A stretch of 21,689 bases of DNA from a virus. The number at the start of each line of letters is the position of its first letter. The stretch's first letter is position 1. Shown here in pieces: positions 17,699-21,689 of this stretch. The translations under genes and the position numbers were made by a program. The notes below the pieces were generated by a model. The model made no database searches. It had not been told where the DNA came from and was given only the letters and a program-made list of their open reading frames with translations. The stretch spans positions 1-21,689 of IMG/VR virus record IMGVR_UViG_3300027759_000481; one strand, written 5' to 3'.

Positions 17699-17938
17699 TT
17701 ATTTACGGTTGAAAGCCCAACCTAAAACTCCAATTGCAACCAATCCAACTAAGCCTTGACTACCAAGTGCTGTGACGAATTTAATTACATTTGCAAGAAT
17801 ATCCAATCCCATGAATGGTACTGCTGCTCCGAAGACGATTTGTAAGATCACACCCACGGCTAAAAGTTTTACACCTAGGTCTAAAACGCTAGTTAGAAAA
17901 GCACCTGCTAAGGCGAATCCTTTGTTTAATGTTTCCAT
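17699..17938 (-). CDS. Small two-helix membrane protein, 79 aa
   Basis: METLNKGFALAGAFLTSVLD starts an amphipathic and then hydrophobic protein with likely membrane helices at about 22-45 and 52-76, ending in a positively charged NRK. AAAGGAAC precedes ATG 17938 and it has its own terminator, which is unusual within the tRNA array and suggests strong separate expression. Size and topology would suit a holin or a membrane-active early protein, but there is no specific match. Confidence 0.75.
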   Translation of the reverse strand: METLNKGFALAGAFLTSVLDLGVKLLAVGVILQIVFGAAVPFMGLDILANVIKFVTALGSQGLVGLVAIGVLGWAFNRK

Positions 17939-18044
17939 ATTTTGTTCCTTTCACAAACTAATATTTAGCCTGTTTGGGCACCGATAAGTCCAATATCTTA
18001 TTACACAGTAACTATATACTTATTGTGTATAAACTGTGCATTTA

Positions 18045-18136
18045 TGGTACCAGCGGAGGGAATCGAACCCTCTCAAGAACCCTAATCTGGGGCTAAAAGG
18101 CTTATAAGACCTCTCTGACTTCCAAGTCTCGCTGGC
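18045..18136 (-). tRNA. tRNA with anticodon TAT (Ile) and long variable arm
   Basis: Acceptor GCCAGCG/CGCTGGT, anticodon stem GAGGT/GCCTT with loop CTTATAA, T arm GAGGG-TTCGATT-CCCTC, CCA present. D region GACT-TGGA-AGTC. The variable arm is long (CCC-CAGATTA-GGG), not expected for tRNA-Ile, so it may be a class II tRNA whose anticodon changed. Confidence 0.78.
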
Positions 18137-18144
18137 ATTGTATT

Positions 18145-18220
18145 TGGTCTCACTAGATAGACTTGAACTATCATCTATTCTTTAGGAGAGAACTGTTCTA
18201 TCCAGTTGAACTATAGCGAG
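18145..18220 (-). tRNA. tRNA-Arg(CCT)
   Basis: Acceptor CTCGCTA/TAGTGAG, D arm GTTC...GAAC, anticodon stem GTTCT/AGAAT with loop CTCCTAA, T loop TTCAAGT, CCA present. Confidence 0.91.
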
Positions 18221-18228
18221 AAATAATT

Positions 18229-18304
18229 TGGTACCATAAGCTGGACTCGAACCAGCAACACACGAATTTTCAGTCCGCTGCTCTACCATTGGAGCTACTA
18301 TGGC
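18229..18304 (-). tRNA. tRNA-Phe(GAA)
   Basis: Acceptor GCCATAG/TTATGGT, D arm GCTC...GAGC, anticodon stem GCGGA/TTCGT with loop CTGAAAA, T arm GCTGG-TTCGAGT-CCAGC, CCA present. Confidence 0.92.
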
Positions 18305-18311
18305 ATTATAG

Positions 18312-18443
18312 GTTTTTGAGAGGCTACCTATCCTTGTTGAAGGGACTCAATAGTTTGTCTCGTATGGAGGAGGTCTTGCATCTTTCAGGTTAAACATGTG
18401 CATCTGGCTGCACCCTTACTTGCGCCTACGTCTATCTCAAAAC
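18312..18443 (-). ncRNA. Long-stem hairpin RNA, about 130 nt
   Basis: Closed by GTTTTGAGA/TCTCAAAA. Inner hairpins GTGCA-GCCAGA-TGCAC and CTAT...ATAG. Located just upstream of tRNA-Phe; no frame. Confidence 0.45.
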
Positions 18444-18452
18444 TTTTTAGTG

Positions 18453-18535
18453 TGTAAGCATGACCAAACCTGCTACTTACACTTCAGCTACCTTACTTTG
18501 GCACGTGGCGTTGTGGTCAACCCATGTAGCTTACA
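18453..18535 (-). ncRNA. Hairpin RNA, about 83 nt
   Basis: Closed by TGTAAGC/GCTTACA, followed by GACC/GGTC, between the CTA tRNA and the 130-nt element. It starts 5 bases after the CCA of the upstream tRNA. Confidence 0.45.
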
Positions 18536-18540
18536 AAACT

Positions 18541-18616
18541 TGGCGCTGCCAGAAGGACTCTAACCTCCAACCATTACCTTAGACGGTAGTGCTCTATACA
18601 TTGAGCTATGGTCAGC
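18541..18616 (-). tRNA. Degenerate tRNA with anticodon CTA (amber-reading?)
   Basis: D arm GCTC...GAGC and T arm GGAGG-TTAGAGT-CCTTC are clear and CCA is encoded. The anticodon loop region GTCTAAG gives T33, CTA, A37, which would read UAG. However the anticodon stem pairs only as TACC/GGTA with a shifted 6-nt loop, the acceptor GCTGACC/TGGCAGC has two mismatches, and T-loop C56 is A. It may be a suppressor, a decayed tRNA, or a non-translational RNA. Confidence 0.55.
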
Positions 18617-18627
18617 ATAAAAATTGT

Positions 18628-18717
18628 GGGAGTGATGGGGAATCGAACCCCAAGAATGCTGCGCGGGCTGGACCACCATTAACACGAATCGAACGTGAGT
18701 AACTCACCAGACACCCC
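18628..18717 (-). tRNA. Class II tRNA-like gene, possible Ser(CGA), lacks CCA
   Basis: Acceptor GGGGTGT/TCACTCC (6 of 7), T arm TGGGG-TTCGATT-CCCCA. CACG-TTCGATT-CGTG would be an anticodon arm with CGA, but the same loop sequence resembles a second T loop. A long variable region follows, the D stem GTGAG-TTA-CTCAC is odd, and no CCA follows. Possibly a pseudo-tRNA. Confidence 0.4.
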
Positions 18718-18723
18718 ATTAGA

Positions 18724-18796
18724 AAGCATACTAGGTGATCACACAGCGACTACAACTGCACTACCAGCTTGAGTCCTCATAGTGTTAAGTATGCTT
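18724..18796 (-). ncRNA. Long-stem hairpin RNA, 9-bp stem
   Basis: AAGCATACT/AGTATGCTT close a 73-nt element with an inner CACTA/TAGTG stem. Next to it, at about 18797-18878, a GTGTAC-GCCGAT-GTACAC hairpin and CAGGA/TCCTG stem suggest a further structured RNA. Confidence 0.45.
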
Positions 18797-18878
18797 ACTG
18801 ATGGCCCTTGAGGTGTACGCCGATGTACACATTGCCAACTATAACCAGGATGCGCGGTCCTGTCTCACTCACGGATAA

Positions 18879-19508
18879 TTATAATTTGTTTTTTTTGCGC
18901 CACTTTCGTATAGTCTCGTCTGAAACCCCGTAATGAATAGCACAGCTTTTTAGAGACTCAAATGTATTTCCAAATTTATCTTTTATCGGGATGGCTCTAT
19001 TTTGATTAGCAATACCTTTACCCCGTCTACTATCTGAAATCTTCTTTTTTGATTTATCAGAATGAGACTTGAATAAACTAGGTAGTCCTTTATTCCAACC
19101 GCCCTGTTTGGCGCCGCCGCGCTGACACCAACCCTCGTTGACCTGGCGTGTCTTCCATTCTTTTGTATTTAACGGGGATATTGCTCTATTCTTTTCAACG
19201 GACCAATTCAATCCAACCTTGTTAATAAAGTCAAACCCACCGGATCCACCGCGGCGCAAATTGTAAACATCTGGTCTGACTAAAAAATCATCAGAAACTA
19301 TTTCTCTTTCTTTAGAAAACATTGTTTCCGCATTATCAAAAGTCTCTAATATTGTTTTAGTAAAGTTTTCTATTCCGTGCTTTTTAATAGCACGAAGAAT
19401 AACTTTTCCTGACCCCATATAACCATCATTCAAGTTTAGAGTCTTGTGTACACCCACATAGATTTTATTGTTAATTAAATTTTTAATTTCATACATGTAA
19501 TAGTGCAT
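18879..19508 (-). CDS. GIY-YIG homing endonuclease, Seg-like, 209 aa
   Basis: I start at ATG 19508 (MHYYMYEIKNLINNKIYVGV): Y-x-Y and YVG give the GIY-YIG core, followed by YMGSGKVILRAIKKHG and NLRRGGSGGF as in phage Seg-type enzymes. The C-terminus has a NUMOD3-like KKISDSRRGKG repeat and a helix-turn-helix-like end (FESLKSCAIHYGVSDETIRK), both DNA-binding modules of homing nucleases. It begins 31 bases after a degenerate class II tRNA (19540-19628). Confidence 0.86.
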   Translation of the reverse strand: MHYYMYEIKNLINNKIYVGVHKTLNLNDGYMGSGKVILRAIKKHGIENFTKTILETFDNAETMFSKEREIVSDDFLVRPDVYNLRRGGSGGFDFINKVGLNWSVEKNRAISPLNTKEWKTRQVNEGWCQRGGAKQGGWNKGLPSLFKSHSDKSKKKISDSRRGKGIANQNRAIPIKDKFGNTFESLKSCAIHYGVSDETIRKWRKKNKL

Positions 19509-19539
19509 ATGTTTATTTATGCCTATTTTAAATTTTGTG

Positions 19540-19628
19540 AGGAGAGCAGAGGAGTCGAACCCCATCCCATTTCTGAGAACCCGGTATTCAAAGCCGGTCG
19601 CAGGACCATCCCCGCTGCATTACTTTCC
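19540..19628 (-). tRNA. Atypical class II tRNA-like gene, Ser(TGA) or Gln(TTG), no CCA
   Basis: Acceptor GGAAAGT/GCTCTCC (6 of 7), D arm GCAG...CTGC, CCGG-CTTTGAATA-CCGG anticodon arm, variable arm TCTCA-GAAA-TGGGA, T loop TTCGACT. The 9-nt loop can be read with TGA (Ser, fitting the long variable arm) or TTG (Gln, otherwise absent from the array). CAC replaces CCA, so it may be non-functional. Confidence 0.5.
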
Positions 19629-19633
19629 ATAAT

Positions 19634-19716
19634 TGGTACCCCCGGTCGGACTCGAACCGACATATTATACTCCTCTGTTTGAGAGAGGCGACTTTGCCAA
19701 ATTTGTCCACGGGGGC
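19634..19716 (-). tRNA. tRNA-Leu(CAA)
   Basis: Acceptor GCCCCCG/CGGGGGT, D arm GAC...GTC, anticodon stem CCTCT/AGAGG with loop CTCAAAC, a 10-nt unpaired AT-rich variable region, T arm GTCGG-TTCGAGT-CCGAC, CCA present. Confidence 0.9.
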
Positions 19717-19727
19717 ATAAAATCTTT

Positions 19728-19804
19728 TGGTGCCCTGGGCGAGACTTGAACTCGCAGAACCCGGCTTCTTAGACCGGTATGTATGCCAATTCCATCACCA
19801 GGGC
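19728..19804 (-). tRNA. tRNA-Leu(AAG) with class I variable loop
   Basis: Acceptor GCCCTGG/CCAGGGC, D arm ATG...CAT, anticodon stem CCGGT/GCCGG with loop CTAAGAA, 5-nt variable loop GTTCT, T arm GCGAG-TTCAAGT-CTCGC, CCA present. A34 is rare in bacterial tRNAs other than Arg(ACG). Confidence 0.88.
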
Positions 19805-19813
19805 ATATAATCT

Positions 19814-19889
19814 TGGGTTGATCTATGGGAGTTGAACCCATTCTATCGCTTTCACAGAGCGAGGTGCGCACCGGTACACTAAGAACAAC
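19814..19889 (-). tRNA. tRNA-His(GTG)
   Basis: Acceptor TTGTTCT/AGATCAA with G-1 opposite C73, the His identity pair. Anticodon stem TCGCT/AGCGA with loop CTGTGAA, T arm ATGGG-TTCAACT-CCCAT, CCA present. Confidence 0.92.
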
Positions 19890-19894
19890 ATAAC

Positions 19895-19973
19895 TGGTCT
19901 GTGTGGCAGGTTTTGAACCTGCGATTTCCCACTTCCAAGGCGGGTAGATTAAACCAGACTTTCTCACACACAG
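19895..19973 (-). tRNA. tRNA-Pro(TGG), second copy
   Basis: Acceptor CTGTGTG/CACACAG, anticodon stem CCCGC/GTGGG with loop CTTGGAA, T arm GCAGG-TTCAAAA-CCTGC, CCA present. Differs strongly from the copy at 12185. Confidence 0.89.
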
Positions 19974-19981
19974 ATAAACTT

Positions 19982-20055
19982 TGGCGTACCTCCAAGGACT
20001 CGAACCTTGACTGACGGTTTTGGAGACCGCGATGCTGCCATTACACTAGAGATAC
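19982..20055 (-). tRNA. tRNA-Trp(CCA), second copy
   Basis: Acceptor GTATCTC/GAGGTAC, discriminator G, anticodon stem GCGGT/ACCGT with loop CTCCAAA, T arm CAAGG-TTCGAGT-CCTTG, CCA present. Confidence 0.92.
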
Positions 20056-20063
20056 ATTAACTT

Positions 20064-20138
20064 TGGTGGAGGCCGGGGGTATCGAACCCCTCTAGACATT
20101 CTACTTGCAAGGCAGAACCGCAGCCCTCTGCTGCCCCC
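20064..20138 (-). tRNA. tRNA-Ala(TGC), second copy
   Basis: Acceptor GGGGGCA/GGCCTCC (last pair mismatched), D arm GCAG...CTGC, anticodon stem TCTGC/GTAGA with loop CTTGCAA, T loop TTCGATA, CCA present. Confidence 0.86.
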
Positions 20139-20144
20139 ATATAC

Positions 20145-20218
20145 TGGTACCCCCGGCAGGTAACGCTCCTGCGACTCCGCGTTATCAGCACGGTGTTATA
20201 CTTTTTAACTAAAGGGGC
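20145..20218 (-). tRNA. tRNA-Ile(GAT) with AGCGTTA T loop
   Basis: Acceptor GCCCCTT/CGGGGGT, D arm GTTA-AAAAGTA-TAAC with one G, anticodon stem CCGTG/CGCGG with loop CTGATAA, CCA present. T arm GCAGG-AGCGTTA-CCTGC has A54 and T58. Confidence 0.85.
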
Positions 20219-20231
20219 AATAAATACTATT

Positions 20232-20393
20232 ATGAAAACCTACAAGAATTTTACTCCCTGTGGTTTGAACTTTCACCTATCATTGATAGATGGTGTTTGT
20301 TGTATGATTGTATATGATAGATTCTTTTGTGAATACCATATGCAATATTTTACTAATATCAACAAAGCATTAGGCTTTATCAATAATCTATGA
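20232..20393 (+). CDS. Possible small plus-strand protein, 53 aa
   Basis: Frame MKTYKNFTPCGLNFHLSLID...NINKALGFINNL fills the gap between tRNA-Ile and tRNA-Met on the plus strand, the strand used by two HNH genes. It has a mixed alpha/beta composition and three Cys but no motif. The RBS is weak and it could be a chance frame. Confidence 0.4.
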   Translation: MKTYKNFTPCGLNFHLSLIDGVCCMIVYDRFFCEYHMQYFTNINKALGFINNL

Positions 20394-20394
20394 T

Positions 20395-20469
20395 TGGTAG
20401 ATGTAAGTAGATTTGAACTACTGACCTGCTCCGTATGAAGGAGATGCACTACCGCTGTGCTATACATCT
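20395..20469 (-). tRNA. tRNA-Met(CAT), third CAT tRNA
   Basis: Acceptor AGATGTA/TACATCT, D arm GCAC-AGCGGTA-GTGC, anticodon stem TCTCC/GGAGC with loop TTCATAC, T arm AGTAG-TTCAAAT-CTACT, CCA present. Elongator Met or Ile2. Confidence 0.9.
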
Positions 20470-20474
20470 ATAAT

Positions 20475-20548
20475 TGGTGCTCCTTACTGGTAACGATCCA
20501 GTGTCTATACATTACCAATGTATTATAATACCTTTATACTAAAAGAGC
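20475..20548 (-). tRNA. tRNA-Thr(GGT) with ATCGTTA T loop
   Basis: Acceptor GCTCTTT/AAGGAGC, anticodon stem ATACA/TGTAT with loop TTGGTAA, CCA present. The T arm ACTGG-ATCGTTA-CCAGT has the same swapped loop as tRNA-Asn. Confidence 0.87.
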
Positions 20549-20552
20549 AAAT

Positions 20553-20630
20553 TGGTGCGCCCCGAGAGGTTCGAACTCCCGACCCCCGGCTTCGTAAACC
20601 AGTGCTCTAATCCAACTGAGCTAGGGACGC
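20553..20630 (-). tRNA. tRNA-Arg(ACG), intact
   Basis: Acceptor GCGTCCC/GGGGCGC, D arm GCTC...GAGC, anticodon stem CTGGT/GCCGG with loop TTACGAA, T arm GGGAG-TTCGAAC-CTCTC, CCA present. The upstream HNH gene ends inside its first 24 bases. Confidence 0.92.
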
Positions 20631-21293
20631 TTTTAATTTTTTCATAACCCGATAATGGGTTCCACTATCATTTAGCCCCAATGAAAGTAATGCTCTACGA
20701 ATACTTCCGTTGTGTGCTACGAGAGCGTCCGTTTTTTCTTTGTCAGAATATTCTGATTTTAACTTTACACTCTTAAAGACTGTTTGTTCTGGCTTCGGTC
20801 TGCAACCATTGCACCAATATTGCAGTGGAGTATTTGTAGCAGTTCCGCATACATTACATTTGTTTATTTTTTTAGGAATTCTGCCTTTGCTCCAACCGTG
20901 CGGTTCCGTGCCTGGCAAATATTTTCCTGCTGCTGAATCAGCTAAATTATGATACCATAATTTTCCATAGCTTCCGTTTTTGGAACCTGTTCGCTGTTTT
21001 GCTGCCGCTTGTAATCTTTTACGCAACCAACCATATAATTTGTTGGTTCTACTAGTAGTATTACTCGTGGAGGTCATCATATTTGCAGCATAAACTAGAG
21101 CAGGAAGATTATATATTTTAACCAATAACTGATGTGCTACATAATGTTCTTCTGGAGTTAACCTTACAATATTATGTTTGCTATTGTCACCACCCATACA
21201 TTTTGGAAGTATATGATGTTTTTCTGTATACCCAGTTAATATCCTGATTTTACTTCGTGCAATTAGTGCATCATAGTGTTTTTTGTAGTTCAT
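20607..21293 (-). CDS. HNH homing endonuclease beside tRNA-Arg, 228 aa
   Basis: HNH motif EKHHILPKCMGGDNSKHNIV (His 26/27, Asn 41) continues into LTPEEHYVAHQLL, the form common in phage homing nucleases. A zinc finger CNVCGTATNTPLQYWCNGC lies in the middle, and a helical DNA-binding-like end (GSIRRALLSLGLNDSGTHYR) follows. The C-terminal residues are encoded by the first 24 bases of the intact tRNA-Arg(ACG), and a truncated tRNA-Arg(ACG) 5' half lies upstream (21327-21366). It therefore sits between a broken and a whole copy of the same tRNA. Confidence 0.86.
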   Translation of the reverse strand: MNYKKHYDALIARSKIRILTGYTEKHHILPKCMGGDNSKHNIVRLTPEEHYVAHQLLVKIYNLPALVYAANMMTSTSNTTSRTNKLYGWLRKRLQAAAKQRTGSKNGSYGKLWYHNLADSAAGKYLPGTEPHGWSKGRIPKKINKCNVCGTATNTPLQYWCNGCRPKPEQTVFKSVKLKSEYSDKEKTDALVAHNGSIRRALLSLGLNDSGTHYRVMKKLKASLAQLD

Positions 21294-21326
21294 ACTTTAT
21301 TTATCATTTGCGAATAAAAGTATGTA

Positions 21327-21366
21327 ACTTCGTAGACCAGTGTATTCTCCATTATACTACGGGCGC
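21327..21366 (-). pseudogene. 5' half of tRNA-Arg(ACG)
   Basis: Acceptor strand GCGCCCG, TA, D arm GTAT...ATAC, then CTGGT-CTACGAA, breaking off right after the anticodon loop. The same anticodon-arm start (CTGGT) occurs in the intact tRNA at 20553-20630. Confidence 0.75.
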
Positions 21367-21377
21367 ATTAATAAAAC

Positions 21378-21488
21378 AGGATAGTTTTTAACATAGTGCT
21401 ACCGTTACACTAAACCTTGCGGCTACGGAGTCGAACCGTTCCTTTTCTTTTCAAGAGAAGTAGTTAAATTATTTGCTGAACCTATCCT
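21378..21488 (-). ncRNA. YrlA-type Y RNA with permuted tRNA-like module
   Basis: Outer stem AGGATAG/CTATCCT, internal loop GTTCAGCAAATAA, second stem TTTAAC/GTTAAA. Inside, in order: a hairpin CTTCT-CTTGAAA-AGAAA, a T arm ACGG-TTCGACT-CCGT, an acceptor-like stem AGCC/GGTT capped by GCAA, then TA and a D arm GTGT-AACGGTA-GCAC. T arm before D arm, with the acceptor closed by a tetraloop and the anticodon arm replaced by the outer stem, is the layout of bacterial YrlA RNAs. The outer elements match the four other copies. Confidence 0.75.
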
Positions 21489-21501
21489 AAAACTTAACAT
21501 T

Positions 21502-21579
21502 TATAAGCACACTTGAACGTTTCTTCAGTGCTATGGACACTATCTCCCATTCCAAGAGGGCGAACCGTGTGTGCTTATA
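21502..21579 (-). ncRNA. Long-stem hairpin RNA with D-arm-like motif
   Basis: Closed by TATAAGCACAC/GTGTGCTTATA (perfect 11 bp). Contains ACGGTTCGCCC, then a CTC/GAG hairpin and ATAGTGTCCATAGCAC (D-arm-like). It begins two bases after the CCA of tRNA-Thr. May be a degenerate relative of the Y RNA just downstream. Confidence 0.55.
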
Positions 21580-21581
21580 GA

Positions 21582-21655
21582 TGGTGCCCCATGACAGAAT
21601 TGAACTGCCTTATCCTGATTACAAAACAGGCGTAATACCGGTATACGAAAAGGGC
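21582..21655 (-). tRNA. tRNA-Thr(TGT), second copy
   Basis: Acceptor GCCCTTT/ATGGGGC, D arm GTAT...TTAC, anticodon stem CCTGT/TCAGG with loop TTTGTAA, T arm GGCAG-TTCAATT-CTGTC, CCA present. Confidence 0.9.
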
Positions 21656-21661
21656 AAAAAA

Positions 21662-21689
21662 TGGCTCCGCATCTGGGTAACGATCCCAG
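21662..21689 (-). tRNA. Partial tRNA-Asn-like gene at the right edge
   Basis: Only the 3' end is in the window: T arm CTGGG-ATCGTTA-CCCAG, acceptor ATGCGGA, G, CCA. It is identical over its whole visible length to the tRNA-Asn at 16736, so a second Asn gene or a T-arm/acceptor duplicate is likely. Confidence 0.7.

Noticed and set aside
19540-19628. Selenocysteine tRNA
   Set aside because: The long variable arm and loop with TTCAAA on the plus strand are tempting, but on the coding strand the anticodon is not TCA and the acceptor/T arm is not the 8+5 Sec form.
19665-19967. 100-aa minus-strand frame
   Set aside because: Covers four tRNA genes; no independent coding signal.
20607-21366. Group I intron in tRNA-Arg
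   Set aside because: A nuclease interrupts the anticodon loop region, but no group I core could be seen and the downstream tRNA is complete rather than a 3' exon.
21378-21488. Functional circularly permuted tRNA (as in red algae)
   Set aside because: The acceptor-like strands pair in only four positions and the ends form a 7-bp stem shared with other non-tRNA copies, so a Y RNA explains it better than a permuted working tRNA.

Overview
The window looks like part of a large AT-rich double-stranded DNA phage genome, probably infecting a proteobacterium. The reasons are dense, mostly minus-strand small genes joined by ATGA overlaps, many genes of unknown function, an RNA-repair gene set, free-standing homing endonucleases and a very large tRNA array. 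I could not assign a species or host.

Positions 1-9,050 (read right to left) hold early-type genes. A first block (1-4,130) has small unknown proteins, a three-copy family of short paralogs, a small membrane protein, a secreted protein and a small GIY-YIG-like protein. After a GNAT-like gene comes an operon ended by a clear terminator at 4,774-4,807. It encodes a P-loop polynucleotide-kinase-like protein, a CX5R phosphatase, a zinc-ribbon protein, a MetV/MTHFR-C-terminal-like cysteine protein, a paralog and a T4 Rnl1-type RNA ligase. The kinase and ligase fit repair of cleaved tRNAs. A metallophosphoesterase and three small genes lie upstream.

Positions 9,059-11,745 hold a Ro60-like protein (TROVE-like repeats plus a vWA domain with an intact MIDAS), an RNA polymerase omega-like protein and a methyltransferase. 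The Ro60-like gene is preceded, on the same transcript, by two small structured RNAs. Relatives of these RNAs recur in the tRNA array, and the one at 21,378-21,488 contains a circularly permuted tRNA-like module as in bacterial Y RNAs (YrlA). I read this as a phage Ro60/Y-RNA system and consider it the main discovery candidate.

Positions 11,750-21,689 are a minus-strand array of about 38 canonical or near-canonical tRNA genes, nearly all with an encoded CCA, plus degenerate tRNAs and fragments. All standard amino acids are covered except Gln, for which only an ambiguous candidate (19,540-19,628) exists. Among the tRNAs are homing endonuclease genes (HNH at 13,464, 14,578, 16,970 and 20,607; GIY-YIG at 18,879). 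Two of them sit beside split tRNA genes and an intact tRNA. Many long-stem, tRNA-like hairpin RNAs occupy the spacers, above all 15,664-16,372, where no protein or ordinary tRNA is present. Near-perfect sigma70 promoters (TTGACA-N17-TATAAT) punctuate the array. Several tRNAs have unusual T loops, variable arms or anticodon loops.
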